From a virus, in IMG/VR virus record IMGVR_UViG_3300007734_000659, positions 1 to 37,932 of that record: DNA of 37,932 bases. One strand, 5' to 3'. Both the position numbers and the translations under genes were made by a program. This document shows positions 28,559-37,704 of the stretch, one piece after another. A model generated the notes under the pieces. It saw only the letters and a list, made by a program, of their open reading frames with translations, had not been told where the DNA came from and made no database searches. Each line of letters starts with the position of its first letter. Within the stretch, counting starts at the first letter, position 1.

Positions 28559-28750
28559 TTACAGCCCCAACATTTTCATAACCATTTGAGAGGCAAAGCC
28601 TGGCCCGAGCAACACTGCTGCAATGACGATGTAGATCAGGTATTCAATCCGCGTCATGCGAGCTTTACCAGCCTCTAGCTTCTCTTCGATATTCTTGTAT
28701 CGTTGATCGCAAGACGCTTGGTGCGCGTAAAAGTCTGTCTCTAAACTCAT
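28559..28750 (-). CDS. Small single-span membrane protein, 63 aa
   Basis: A 63-aa protein with a charged coiled-coil N-terminus MSLETDFYAHQASCDQRYKN then EKLEAGKARM, followed by a membrane span IEYLIYIVIAAVLLGPGF (35-52) and a short tail. Proteins of this design occur in phage lysis regions as accessory holins or antiholins. The start overlaps the 47-aa gene (ATGA). Its stop TAA is followed immediately, in the same frame, by the ATT that probably starts the next protein. The exact function is unknown. Confidence 0.7.
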   Translation of the reverse strand: MSLETDFYAHQASCDQRYKNIEEKLEAGKARMTRIEYLIYIVIAAVLLGPGFASQMVMKMLGL

Positions 28751-28890
28751 GACGCAGGCGCAGTTGGTGCGGCTGCTTCCGCTGCTTCTTGTGCCGCTAC
28801 TGCCGCATCATGCACAGCTTGTTCTTCAGCGGTGTACTCCACCTGAGTGGTTACGCCTGTTTCTACGTTTACTACGATTCTGTGTGTCAT
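28747..28890 (-). CDS. Small Ala-rich protein, 47 aa
   Basis: A short gene from ATG 28,890 to TGA 28,747, overlapping the next gene by four bases. The peptide MTHRIVVNVETGVTTQVEYT then AEEQAVHDAAVAAQEAAEAA ends in Ala/Pro. Peptides of this sort (V.V.VETGE..Q.EYT..E...) are common at the end of phage tail-fibre loci and may be small fibre-tip or chaperone proteins. It lies 5 nt after the tail-fibre stop. Function is inferred only from position. Confidence 0.7.
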   Translation of the reverse strand: MTHRIVVNVETGVTTQVEYTAEEQAVHDAAVAAQEAAEAAAPTAPAS

Positions 28891-28895
28891 GATGT

Positions 28896-30281
28896 TTACT
28901 CGTAAAGGATGTTGATTGAACCAGCGTCAAAGGTATCAGTGCCATTAACAGCGGTGATGCGTAAGCGATCAAGAGTGCCTGATAAGGTTATTTTTCCCGC
29001 AGAAGACCCAACAACAGTAGATTCAAGAGCAGTATTAGAACCCATAACCCAAAGATTACTTCCAATAGTAACTATTGTTGCAATTCCAGTTCGATTGTTT
29101 GCTGCCACCATAGTTCCTATAATTAAACCTGTTGTTCCTTGATATTGAGCAGTATTATCTGAATTATTAAATGTACTTAAATACCCGCTTGTTGTAATAG
29201 AGCCAGCACCCAATTGAATTATTAAATTTGAAGTCCCACTTGCACTTACACCACCAAACATCACAGTAATACGCTTAACCCATGAGGGAATAGATGTAAA
29301 GTCAATGCTTGTACCACTGGTAGATGCAACCGCAGTAGAAGCAACCAATGGCCTTAATATTGCTACTGAATCAGCAACAGTGCTTGCAAAAGTCGCGGCT
29401 TGACTTGTGCTTATTGTGAGGGCTGTTGTTCCGGCACTTTTTAATGTAAGTGCAGTAGCGGCGGCAGAAGTAATGGTATCAATAGTAGGCGTGGTAATTG
29501 TTGGCGAAGTAGCCAGCACATTTGCGCCTGTACCTGTGATTGTGGAAGTTGAAATGTAATCCCAATCCCAATCTGCGGCAGTAGTTAGTGTCGTTCCAAT
29601 ACAAACCGCATGAGCACAAACGCCTGATGGAATTGTTCCAACCAAATTGCCGCCAGAAGAATTGACCGTTAACAGGCCGGTTGAGTTGTTTTCAATCTCA
29701 TAAGCTATGCCGGTCACCAATGTGCTAGTCACAGGCAAAACAATGGTCTGAGCAAGCGTGCCGGTAAAGAACTGGCGATAGTTACTTGACACAGTTAAGG
29801 TGGTTGTCCCCGCCGCCGTAGCAGTGGTGGTGTAACCCATCTTGATGTTGTCAATGACAGGCAAAGATGACGTTAAGCCCGATATTGTCGGACTTGTATC
29901 CAAAACCATCTTGCCTGTGCCGGTCACCGCATTGGTTAGCGTCACGCCGCCATAGGTCAATGTCGATCCCAGCGTAGCAGCGCCAGCTACGTTAGCCGTA
30001 GTACCCACATACAGCGCCTTAGCTATACCCGCACCGCCAGCCGTAATGATTGACCCTGTACTGATGCTAGTGGAGTCTGTGACCAGTGTTGAACTGATAC
30101 CCGCCGCAAACGGTATGCGGGCCGTTGTAGCGGTCTGACCGTCCTTGGTAATAGCCGTGGACAGACCCGTTGCCAAGTCCGCTGTAAGGGCATTAAAGGC
30201 GGTCGAAGATATGACCGTGCCTGTAACTACTGGTTGCCCAGTGGTGTTTATTTGAAATGTCCCGCTGCCGTTGTAACTCAT
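28896..30281 (-). CDS. Tail fibre-like protein, 461 aa
   Basis: The N-terminus MSYNGSGTFQINTTGQPVVT then STAFNALTADLATGLSTAIT is the widely shared head-proximal segment of phage tail fibres. The body is Thr/Ala/Gly-rich with recurrent strands (GAATLGSTLTYGGVTLTNAV). The last 140 residues (SIDFTSIPSWVKRITVMFGG, LIIQLGAGSITTSGYLSTFN) resemble a phage fibre C-terminal knob for receptor contact. It overlaps the ejection-protein gene by four bases. Placed between ejection proteins and lysis genes, it is the best candidate for the receptor-binding tail fibre. Confidence 0.8.
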   Translation of the reverse strand: MSYNGSGTFQINTTGQPVVTGTVISSTAFNALTADLATGLSTAITKDGQTATTARIPFAAGISSTLVTDSTSISTGSIITAGGAGIAKALYVGTTANVAGAATLGSTLTYGGVTLTNAVTGTGKMVLDTSPTISGLTSSLPVIDNIKMGYTTTATAAGTTTLTVSSNYRQFFTGTLAQTIVLPVTSTLVTGIAYEIENNSTGLLTVNSSGGNLVGTIPSGVCAHAVCIGTTLTTAADWDWDYISTSTITGTGANVLATSPTITTPTIDTITSAAATALTLKSAGTTALTISTSQAATFASTVADSVAILRPLVASTAVASTSGTSIDFTSIPSWVKRITVMFGGVSASGTSNLIIQLGAGSITTSGYLSTFNNSDNTAQYQGTTGLIIGTMVAANNRTGIATIVTIGSNLWVMGSNTALESTVVGSSAGKITLSGTLDRLRITAVNGTDTFDAGSINILYE

Positions 30282-32083
30282 TTTGTACCTTTCAAAGCAT
30301 CAGCCAATGCATTGTATTTTGTGGATTCTTCAACTTGTTTAGTAATTTCTCTTTTTTCCATAAAAGATTTTGCAAATTTGGGCGATACATTTTTAATTAA
30401 GTCATTAAAAAATCTTGTCACCACGCTGCCAGTATTTGAATAATTAACAGCGCCCTCTGGTTTAACCAAAGCATCTTGTAAAACATCTCTCATATCTACC
30501 AACGTCTGGCGGCCTTGTTTGCCAAACATATATGTAAGTTTGTCTTCACGATCCAATGTATCTATTGCTGTTTTTAGCTTGGCAAATGATAACTGACCAC
30601 TTGCGTTTTTGGTGAGCTGGTCTTTAAGATATTGAACAGTTTGGCCTTGCAATTCAGCATAAGCCTGCTGCCCTTCTGAACCACCTTTTTTTAACAATTT
30701 GGTGACTGTTCGCATTTCTTCCAAACTGCCTTCAAGAACAACATTAGAAAAAACATCATCTAAAGCCACAGCTCGATCAGCATAACCGCCCCTTGTGCCA
30801 AGCAATTTAGCGACACGGTAGGTATTTTCAAAGTCCTTGCCAAGCTCTGCGCGTTGCGCTCTAGCGGCTCGGTAAAGGTCACCACCCGCGCCTTCAGTCA
30901 TGCCGTTAATTACATTTTTAACTTCTTTCATGTACTTGCCAGATGACTTGCCAGGCTCGCCTAATTCCCCTGCGACCTTGTATAAATTTTCCAAATCATC
31001 TACAGTGACTTGTCCATTTGTTACTTTTTTGAGTTGTTGTAACTTTGCTCCAATTGAATTGATCTCAGAAACAGAAATAGCTTCTGGCGCATTTGTTTCA
31101 AGCCATTGCTCCAAAGGTGCGGTGCTGACCACTTGTTTAGTTTCACCAGCATCTCGAGCCGCTTGATAGGCGTTATCTACCTTTAATTTTTTGGCATCAA
31201 ACTCTTTAACCAAAGCACTGTCAACCAATGAGCCAACTTTACGGTACGCCGTTGGATCGGCGTATTGAGCACCAGTTTGTTCTGAAATTTGCTCAAATCT
31301 TTTCAAAATACTTTGTTTTTGACCTTGTTTAAATTCAGCCAATCCTTTTGCCAATTCTGGATAATCTTTTGGCAAATCAGATTCACGCTTTAAAAGCCCA
31401 AAGTCTTGTAATTGTTCGCCTTTGGTCAATGGAATATTTTGTTCCAAAGCTCGTTGTTGGCGCACCAAAGCCTGATCAGTAGATGCAGCTCCACCGCCCA
31501 TCATTGGTGGTTGTTTGGATTGAAGTAAAGCTGCCATGCGTTGCTGGGTAGATACCGCCGCCGGTGCAACAGCTCGCCTTGTTTGGTTGATCGCCTCTGG
31601 CAACATTGCCATGCCAGCATTACCAACACCAATCACCGGCGGTATACCGCTTAATGCGCCAGCCAATGATTGCATGGTGTTTTGTGCGGTTTCTGTTCTA
31701 GGCTGATAAGTCATTGCCTGAGCAACATTTGCGGCCGTTTTCTCACCTACCTTGATACCCTCTTGCGTGCCATATTTACCGCTTGTCAATGCGCCATATG
31801 CGCCAGCTATGGGTGAAACCATACCCGCTATTAATCCTGACCCAAGGGTTAAAGGTACTTCAGCAGCGCCCAACATCCTGTCTTGCATGGATACGGGCTT
31901 AGATTGCATTGTGGTTACATTTGCAGCGCCAAGTATGTCTGCACCCACTAAACCCAATTGTTTGTAAAACTGCGGTTTTGGAATGTCAGCATAATATTTA
32001 GAATGCAACGCATCAGCCAGAGCAACGTCTGGCATATCGTTGTAGTCTGGATTCTGAACGCGAAATTCTGCAAGTGTTGCCAT
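30278..32083 (-). CDS. Putative ejection / internal virion protein, 601 aa
   Basis: A 601-aa protein. The N-terminus MATLAEFRVQNPDYNDMPDV then ALADALHSKYYADIP is a short domain seen at the start of many podoviral internal virion proteins; a Gly/Ala-rich apolar region (about 70-180, LGSGLIAGMVSPIAGAYGAL) could insert in the host membrane; the rest is a long charged helical region ending VEESTKYNALADALKG. This design suits an injected protein that builds the trans-periplasmic channel. No transglycosylase motif is seen. The gene lies between a 223-aa partner and the tail fibre. Confidence 0.7.
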   Translation of the reverse strand: MATLAEFRVQNPDYNDMPDVALADALHSKYYADIPKPQFYKQLGLVGADILGAANVTTMQSKPVSMQDRMLGAAEVPLTLGSGLIAGMVSPIAGAYGALTSGKYGTQEGIKVGEKTAANVAQAMTYQPRTETAQNTMQSLAGALSGIPPVIGVGNAGMAMLPEAINQTRRAVAPAAVSTQQRMAALLQSKQPPMMGGGAASTDQALVRQQRALEQNIPLTKGEQLQDFGLLKRESDLPKDYPELAKGLAEFKQGQKQSILKRFEQISEQTGAQYADPTAYRKVGSLVDSALVKEFDAKKLKVDNAYQAARDAGETKQVVSTAPLEQWLETNAPEAISVSEINSIGAKLQQLKKVTNGQVTVDDLENLYKVAGELGEPGKSSGKYMKEVKNVINGMTEGAGGDLYRAARAQRAELGKDFENTYRVAKLLGTRGGYADRAVALDDVFSNVVLEGSLEEMRTVTKLLKKGGSEGQQAYAELQGQTVQYLKDQLTKNASGQLSFAKLKTAIDTLDREDKLTYMFGKQGRQTLVDMRDVLQDALVKPEGAVNYSNTGSVVTRFFNDLIKNVSPKFAKSFMEKREITKQVEESTKYNALADALKGTK

Positions 32084-32754
32084 TATGGTTTCCTTGGTCT
32101 TATTCCCAGCGGATCTTTTGCAAGACTGCCGCCGCCTTGTGAAGTTCCAAAATCCATTTTCTTGCCATAAGATGATTCAAGGTTTTGTTTTGCCCTGCCC
32201 AACATACCATCCAAAACTTTTACTTGCTCATTCATGGCATCTCGGCTTGTAAAAATGCCTGATATAGATGCTGGATTAGTGATTTGAGCTTCAACAATAC
32301 TCATGTCAGGGCCAGTCAAAGCACCCAATTGGTAAGCATCTTTTACACCCATCAACAAGGCGTTGTATTTGGCTTTCATGCGAGCCGTGTCTGATCCAAC
32401 TGGTAAAGGCACTTTTGCACCCATAACCAAAGGAATTTCAGTCGGAAATACAGTTAAATCTTTTTTAAGCTCGTCTTTGTAATCATTTAAGTAGCCCTCA
32501 AAATCTTTGAGCTTTTGGGCTTTTTCCATAAATGCAGCACCAGGGGGTGCAGATGCTTGATCAGCACCTCTTTTTGCCTGCTCTAAATTAAATGCTTCTT
32601 GGCTTTTAGGGCTTAAAACTGACTGTAGCGGCATTGCTTGTGGCGCTGCTTGCGGCGCAACCGGCATGACCTGTTGCAAGGGCGTATAGCTCTGTTTGCC
32701 TTTTGGTTTTTGAGTAGGCGCCGGCTCGCCATAAAGATCGTCAAATAATGCCAT
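32083..32754 (-). CDS. Putative virion/ejection-associated protein, 223 aa
   Basis: Function is not recognised. The protein starts MALFDDLYGEPAPTQKPKGK, a short acidic end followed by a Pro/Gln-rich disordered region to about residue 75, and then a helical domain (KLKDFEGYLNDYKDELKKDL, ARMKAKYNALLMGVKDAYQL, MNEQVKVLDGMLGRAKQNLE). Its neighbours on both sides overlap by one base and appear to be ejection proteins, so it is probably carried inside the virion or helps load those proteins. Coupled translation suggests a fixed ratio. Confidence 0.65.
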   Translation of the reverse strand: MALFDDLYGEPAPTQKPKGKQSYTPLQQVMPVAPQAAPQAMPLQSVLSPKSQEAFNLEQAKRGADQASAPPGAAFMEKAQKLKDFEGYLNDYKDELKKDLTVFPTEIPLVMGAKVPLPVGSDTARMKAKYNALLMGVKDAYQLGALTGPDMSIVEAQITNPASISGIFTSRDAMNEQVKVLDGMLGRAKQNLESSYGKKMDFGTSQGGGSLAKDPLGIRPRKP

Positions 32755-33887
32755 TATTGCACCTTGTAACCTTTTGCTATTGCATCTGCTGTAACTTGCT
32801 GAATTGTTTTTCCAGACCTTTTAGCGGCATCTGCAATTTCAGCTTGTGTCGTAATTTTTTCAAGAGGTTTGACCAAAGGATTACCAGCAGCAACCATTGG
32901 TTTAGGCTCAGCAAAGGGAATGCCCTCATAACCAAGTTTGGCTCTTGTCTCAGCCACTTTCAACATATAGTTGGCAACATCTTGCGGTGTAACCTGACCC
33001 GCGGCTTTATTCAATTGCGAGCCAACCAAATTTAGCAATTGCGGGTCATTTGTTATGTTTGCCGGTAGATTCTTGGCGGTGATCAAGTCGGCAGCAAATC
33101 CTTTGTATTGATCTGGTATGCCACCCATTTCAACCAATACTTTTTCTGGATAAAATTTGGTCACAGGCATTCCAGTAACCGGATCATTTGTTTTTATCTC
33201 ACGCAATTTTGGTTCTGCGGGATTTGTGAAAATAGATTTGTCGCCTTGGAACAAAGACGCACCTGGCGCAACTGAATGAATTTGCTGTTGAGCTGCCAAT
33301 TGAGCTTGTACCGCAGCTTGTTTTTGTGCTTCTTGTTGCATCAAGTATTGAGCCAACATTTGTTTACCTTGACCAGTTTTCATGGCAAGGGGATTGGTTG
33401 GATTTAACAAATCCGCGCTTAACAAAGGTACTTGTCGATCTGGCCCGTAAGTTGCCGCAACGGCTTCAGTTTTTAAAGGCAAATCAATAGCCGCATTTCT
33501 TTCTTCGGGCGTAAAACTCTCGGGTTGATTTTTTGTTTCGTCGTATCTAGTTACATTTTCTGGAATAAACATAGATTCCTGCCCAGGCGTGATTACTTCG
33601 CCAGGCATAGTTTCTGTTTTTCCCATATTTCTGAAAAGTCTTGCCGTATCTTCTGATACAGAATTTTCATAATCTTTTTGCTCTTTATCTGCTTTGCTGA
33701 GATTTTTGCCAGCAATGTAGCCTTGCAACAGCTTTGCAAAACCTTGCGTGGGGCTAACACGCACCCCTGGCATGGTAGGCATTTCAATCGGCGCAATGGC
33801 TTGTTGCTGCATTGCCTCTGCCAGCTTGCGGCGGCGATCCATCGCCTGCTGCTCAGCGGTATATGGGGATAAGTTTATGTCTGCCAT
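32754..33887 (-). CDS. Putative ejection/internal virion protein, 377 aa
   Basis: The start is ATG 33,887 with GGGAG seven bases upstream; a TTG one codon earlier is possible. The N-terminus MADINLSPYTAEQQAMDRRR then KLAEAMQQQAIAP and GVRVSPTQGFAKLLQGYIAG is a pattern repeated in many podoviral internal proteins; a Gln/Ala-rich helix follows (LMQQEAQKQAAVQAQLAAQQ). The C-terminus AEIADAAKRSGKTIQQVTAD then AIAKGYKVQ resembles a short helix-turn peptide found on phage structural proteins. It is thought to be ejected with DNA. The first of a three-gene overlapping series. Confidence 0.65.
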   Translation of the reverse strand: MADINLSPYTAEQQAMDRRRKLAEAMQQQAIAPIEMPTMPGVRVSPTQGFAKLLQGYIAGKNLSKADKEQKDYENSVSEDTARLFRNMGKTETMPGEVITPGQESMFIPENVTRYDETKNQPESFTPEERNAAIDLPLKTEAVAATYGPDRQVPLLSADLLNPTNPLAMKTGQGKQMLAQYLMQQEAQKQAAVQAQLAAQQQIHSVAPGASLFQGDKSIFTNPAEPKLREIKTNDPVTGMPVTKFYPEKVLVEMGGIPDQYKGFAADLITAKNLPANITNDPQLLNLVGSQLNKAAGQVTPQDVANYMLKVAETRAKLGYEGIPFAEPKPMVAAGNPLVKPLEKITTQAEIADAAKRSGKTIQQVTADAIAKGYKVQ

Positions 33888-33899
33888 CAAATTCTCCCG

Positions 33900-34805
33900 T
33901 TATGTAAATGTACCTACTGGAGCACCCAAAGCAGCGCCACCAAGTGAAAACAGCCCAGAAGTCATTGCATTTTGACCTGCAACTTGCTGGTTGTATGCGT
34001 TTGCGTCAAATGCGCCTTTTGCCGTAGACGCTTGGAATATTGGTGGCGGCGCAACCGTAGCGCCTTGGTAAGCACCAAACTGCGGGTTTTGAATCTGTGA
34101 GCCACTCATCAGCGCCGTGATCTCATTTAGCGGCATCTGACGCTGTTGTATGGCCTCTGCAAGCGCTTGCTGCTGTGCAGTGTTGCCAAACTGACCCGAC
34201 TGCACAGCTTGGTTAAAGCCTTGAGCATTTGCGCCAATGTCAAGGTTAAGACCCTGAGTAACAGCTTGTGTTCTGGCATCGTTTTCTTGCTGACCAAGCA
34301 AGTTAATGGCGTTGTTGTAAGCCTCTGTGCCTGGTCGCAGTCCCTGATTAATCAATTGGGTCTCAGTACTAACCCGCTGCTTTGCCAATGACGGCTCAAG
34401 CCGAGCCATGATTGCTTCTTGCCCTGTCATGCCTGCATTGACCGGCATCTTAGCTATTCCGCTTGTGTCCAGCGATGTCTGCACCGCAGGCCCACCAAAG
34501 TTAAACGGCTTGTTTAGCACAGTGCTAGCAGTGTCTGCGCCCTTTTGTCCAAGGTTGGCAAGTGAGTATTGAACGCCTTGTTGAGCGTCCAAAGTCTTTT
34601 GAGCCGTTGGTGTAAGCGTTTGGCGAATGGTTGGAATATCGCCCTCATAGCTCACCAATTGAGTACCGTATGGCGTGTAAGTGTTGGGGTTAGACAGTTT
34701 AGCCGTAGCCCGTGCAGACTCTAAGTTTGCCGCGCCCTGTTCAATAGCCGCACCCTTGTAATCAGGCGCTGGCGGTGGCGATGGTGCTGGACATAACAAG
34801 CTCAT
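33900..34805 (-). CDS. Virion/ejection protein, 301 aa (complete copy)
   Basis: The start is ATG 34,805 with AAGGGG before it and a four-base overlap with the GNAT gene. The protein begins MSLLCPAPSPPPAPDYKGAA, then has LSNPNTYTPYGTQLVSYEGD, Ala/Gln/Asn-rich helices (RPGTEAYNNAINLLGQQEND) and a Gly/Ala-rich C-terminus (SLGGAALGAP). It is the full-length homologue of the partial gene at 1-496. Such proteins lie between tail hub and ejection genes in podophages and are probably minor virion components delivered into the cell. No catalytic motif is visible. Confidence 0.7.
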   Translation of the reverse strand: MSLLCPAPSPPPAPDYKGAAIEQGAANLESARATAKLSNPNTYTPYGTQLVSYEGDIPTIRQTLTPTAQKTLDAQQGVQYSLANLGQKGADTASTVLNKPFNFGGPAVQTSLDTSGIAKMPVNAGMTGQEAIMARLEPSLAKQRVSTETQLINQGLRPGTEAYNNAINLLGQQENDARTQAVTQGLNLDIGANAQGFNQAVQSGQFGNTAQQQALAEAIQQRQMPLNEITALMSGSQIQNPQFGAYQGATVAPPPIFQASTAKGAFDANAYNQQVAGQNAMTSGLFSLGGAALGAPVGTFT

Positions 34806-35242
34806 TTCAACCCCTTAAAAAAAAATGTACTACCCGCTTCTTCATAGCCAGCTCTTTTTAAAATTGGCGATAAATTTGCGCCTGTTTTATGACTGATTAA
34901 AACCGACCCAATTTTGTTTTCCATGAGATGCGCTCCAGCAAACTTTAATAATTTGCAAATTTCCATTGTTCCGCGATGTTCTGGCTTGATGTAATAAAAC
35001 GCATCTAAAGCAATTGTTTGCCCTAAATATGGCGCTTTTATTAACATGAAAGCGGCGTGTCCACATAATTCTTCATCTTGGCGCAATGTATAGTAGACAA
35101 AACCACCATTAGCTTCTAAATCAACTAATCCACCGTGGTCGCATCTATAACCAGTTTTTCCATACAATTCCAACCAATGAAATGCATTTAAAACAACCGC
35201 TTCAGCAACGCAATCGGCATATTTTTCAAATGCAACAATCAC
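34802..35242 (-). CDS. GNAT-like acetyltransferase (haplotype B)
   Basis: A 146-aa protein with a different sequence from the GNAT at 459-908. It starts with GTG at 35,242, overlapping the gp10-like stop by four bases. The N-terminus is MIVAFEKYADCVAEAVVLNA; the central strand FVYYTLRQDEELCGHAAFML and YIKPEHRGTMEICKLLKFAG match the acetyl-CoA loop region (RG.) of GNATs, followed by LISHKTGANLSPILKRAGYE. The substrate is unknown; modification of a virion or host protein is possible. Same locus and orientation as the haplotype A enzyme. Confidence 0.7.
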   Translation of the reverse strand: MIVAFEKYADCVAEAVVLNAFHWLELYGKTGYRCDHGGLVDLEANGGFVYYTLRQDEELCGHAAFMLIKAPYLGQTIALDAFYYIKPEHRGTMEICKLLKFAGAHLMENKIGSVLISHKTGANLSPILKRAGYEEAGSTFFFKGLK

Positions 35243-36786
35243 AAAACACCGCCACCCTCAAACACCAGATCGGTTGCGACCCACTGTAATTGTATGTCCT
35301 GCGTGGCTGTTTTGATCAGCGGGGCAAACGTATATCCAATATTTGTCGCCCCCTGCCAATCAGCCAACGGCACAAGTCCAGCGCCCCAAATAGCAGAATC
35401 CCACAATCCTGTGTCCCACAAACCATAAACACTTGTGGAAAAGTTAAGCTGGGCTGATTCATCGGCAAGGTTGTAATCCACATTTACATTACCAAAAACA
35501 GATGGCGAGCCATTTGATTGGAGGTGGTAGCGAATCATCTTGCATTGCTTTTGCAGGGCCGTGCCATAGGATTGAAAGCTCTGTAGCCCAAATCCCTCAA
35601 TATTAGAAGTATTGTCTGTATCGCCGTTCCATGCCAAACCCACAAACCCATTGCCGCCATAGTAGGGATTGTCTTTGTGCAATTCCCAACAATTTGCCGC
35701 CCAGCCGGTAAAGTTACACCAGCTTTTTGTAATGTTGTTCATCACATATTGCTGTTGAGTTCCCACCGTAATTGGCACGTTTAACAGCAATTGATTCTCT
35801 TTAGGGTAATACAGCAAACACCAACCAAAATTAGCCCCATAGGTCGATATAGCGGCGCTCATGGCGTACTGAATCTTATTGGTAATAGACACCCTTGGAT
35901 CAAGCCTAGAGCTTTGCAATGAGCCACTCATAGGCACTACGCCATCCTGAGTAATGATCAACAGGTCACCGCCAAATTTAGTCCAACATCTGCGTCCAAT
36001 TGGAGCGCCTACCGTGTAAACCCCAATCATGGAAATACCAGATGGCGTGGTTGGATCAGTTAAGCGCCAAACCACAACTTCGCCAGATGAGGTAATAAAC
36101 GCTAAGTAATCGTCCATGCCGTAACCAGCATCCAGCGTCCATGTCATCCCCGCCATGATGTAGCCGCCCTCTTGCACCAGACTAGACATATCCAGACTGG
36201 TTGCCGCCCCACCAATTGAATTAATTGGTAAATACCATGCTTTTAATGTGCCTGTTTCGATCAACCACACCCGATTTTTGAATAACGTGATGTTTGAACA
36301 GGTCGCCGTATCTACGCCAGTAATGTTGTAAGGAGAACCGTCCCCATCCTTATACCAAGTCGTGCCGTTGTAGATTCTGAGCTTGTCTGCACCATTGACC
36401 GCCATCAGGTAAGACCCCGCCGTGGTGGTCATGTTGATGTACTGAAATTGAGCATTCGTTAAGCTAGAGACATCAGCAGACCCCACCGCACCGGCGGTAG
36501 TTACGTTATAAATACTGTCAACAGATGCCGCAAACAGCTTGCTTGCCGTGCCTGAGTTATATGCCATCAGGCTTTCGACCTGACCAGGTAATCCTGTAGC
36601 GTGTTGCGTGTACCCACTTCGCAGAATTACAGAGTTTGTGCCAGGCCAAAAATTAGTCAGCGTCACCGCATCCAAGGGATCCATAGCCCCCAGCGCATCT
36701 CGAGCATTCCATCCACCAATTGGCGCGGCAACAGTTACCGTCTGGGCAGACTGTTGACGGGGTATTTTTGCAAATGAACTTAACAT
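35239..36786 (-). CDS. Tail hub / stabilisation protein, P22 gp10-like (copy B)
   Basis: A 515-aa homologue of the protein at 892-2,439, with the same length and no net indel. The start is ATG 36,786, as in the other copy; an ATG 12 codons upstream lies inside the gp4-like gene and is rejected. Differences are scattered substitutions, densest in residues about 60-260 (for example GYTQHATGLPGQVESLMAYN versus GYTKHATGLPAEVQTLMAYS), while the N-terminal 50 residues and the central PRVSITNKIQYAMSAAISTY block are the same. This pattern suggests both alleles are functional and diverged in the field. Confidence 0.72.
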   Translation of the reverse strand: MLSSFAKIPRQQSAQTVTVAAPIGGWNARDALGAMDPLDAVTLTNFWPGTNSVILRSGYTQHATGLPGQVESLMAYNSGTASKLFAASVDSIYNVTTAGAVGSADVSSLTNAQFQYINMTTTAGSYLMAVNGADKLRIYNGTTWYKDGDGSPYNITGVDTATCSNITLFKNRVWLIETGTLKAWYLPINSIGGAATSLDMSSLVQEGGYIMAGMTWTLDAGYGMDDYLAFITSSGEVVVWRLTDPTTPSGISMIGVYTVGAPIGRRCWTKFGGDLLIITQDGVVPMSGSLQSSRLDPRVSITNKIQYAMSAAISTYGANFGWCLLYYPKENQLLLNVPITVGTQQQYVMNNITKSWCNFTGWAANCWELHKDNPYYGGNGFVGLAWNGDTDNTSNIEGFGLQSFQSYGTALQKQCKMIRYHLQSNGSPSVFGNVNVDYNLADESAQLNFSTSVYGLWDTGLWDSAIWGAGLVPLADWQGATNIGYTFAPLIKTATQDIQLQWVATDLVFEGGGVL

Positions 36787-37703
36787 TAAACGCTCGGCCA
36801 GTTGCCGTCCTGTACGCTCCAAGGCCCGACCAGTTGGTTCATGCCCACTGGCGCCAAAGACATTGCAGACACTGGAACATCCTGTGCTTTACAGTATGAA
36901 AGCGACCGCATGAACTCGCCCAACTCCACCGAATAATCCAGCTTTTTGGCTTTCAAGAAGTAAAACTTCAATCCCGCCAACATCAGATCATCAGGAAACA
37001 CACAGGTGTCTGTGTCAACCGTGTAAGCCGATTTTGATCCCTGATCTGAGCCTGTGGCGCATACCCACCAGTTTGACACATACTCAAAGGAAAAGTTGTA
37101 AACCGTTGTCAGGGCTTGAAAAATCCTAAACTTGTTGTTGTATATCCGATAACGCTCACGCGGGCCAATTGAGATAATGCCGCCTTGCAAGAACTGCCAA
37201 TCCTGAGATGACTTCGTTCCAAGGTTGCGCCAGTGGTCTGTCCTGTCCCAGTTGGTATCTGAGATCATGCGGTCGTACCCGCCTGGCAGGTCATAGTCCT
37301 GCTTGGCAAATGTCATTGACACCGAGGATGTAGAAGTAGCAACCGGCGCGTTTAACGTCACTTGGGTGCTGCTGTCAATCGTCAGAATCTCTGCATACGG
37401 GGTTTGGCCTGTGCCAGTGACCACATTACCAACCGCCAACGCTGCCGTGGTCGGGATATTTGTGATGACCTTAGAGCCTGCCGTGATGTTTCCCGTGGTG
37501 CTCACCGCAACCTGTGTTTGCCAGATGTACGCTTGCACCAGACGCTGCCATTCAAAATCCCTGACCAAATCCTTGCCTAGCCGATTAGCCAAAGCAAGAA
37601 TCTGGATGGTTTGATTATTAGATGAGCCGATTACTGTCGCTGGCTGAGTTAGGCCCAACTCTGCGGACATTTGGTCAACCAGTTGCAGTAATGTGTAGCT
37701 CAT
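36786..37703 (-). CDS. Head-tail adaptor, gp4 / tail tubular A-like (copy B)
   Basis: A 305-aa protein identical in length to the copy at 2,439-3,356 and differing at about six residues, for instance PATVIG for PAAVIG and YSVELGEFMRSL for YAIELGEFMRAL. The stop overlaps the gp10-like start (TAATG). Most base differences are at third codon positions, which argues for real alleles rather than sequencing error. The likely function is the ring between portal and tail hub. Confidence 0.68.
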   Translation of the reverse strand: MSYTLLQLVDQMSAELGLTQPATVIGSSNNQTIQILALANRLGKDLVRDFEWQRLVQAYIWQTQVAVSTTGNITAGSKVITNIPTTAALAVGNVVTGTGQTPYAEILTIDSSTQVTLNAPVATSTSSVSMTFAKQDYDLPGGYDRMISDTNWDRTDHWRNLGTKSSQDWQFLQGGIISIGPRERYRIYNNKFRIFQALTTVYNFSFEYVSNWWVCATGSDQGSKSAYTVDTDTCVFPDDLMLAGLKFYFLKAKKLDYSVELGEFMRSLSYCKAQDVPVSAMSLAPVGMNQLVGPWSVQDGNWPSV

Positions 37704-37704
37704 A

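Noticed and set aside
36787-36822. Twelve-codon extension of the right-hand gp10-like gene
   Set aside because: The left copy has no such start, and ATG 36,786 corresponds exactly to the left start with the same TAATG junction.
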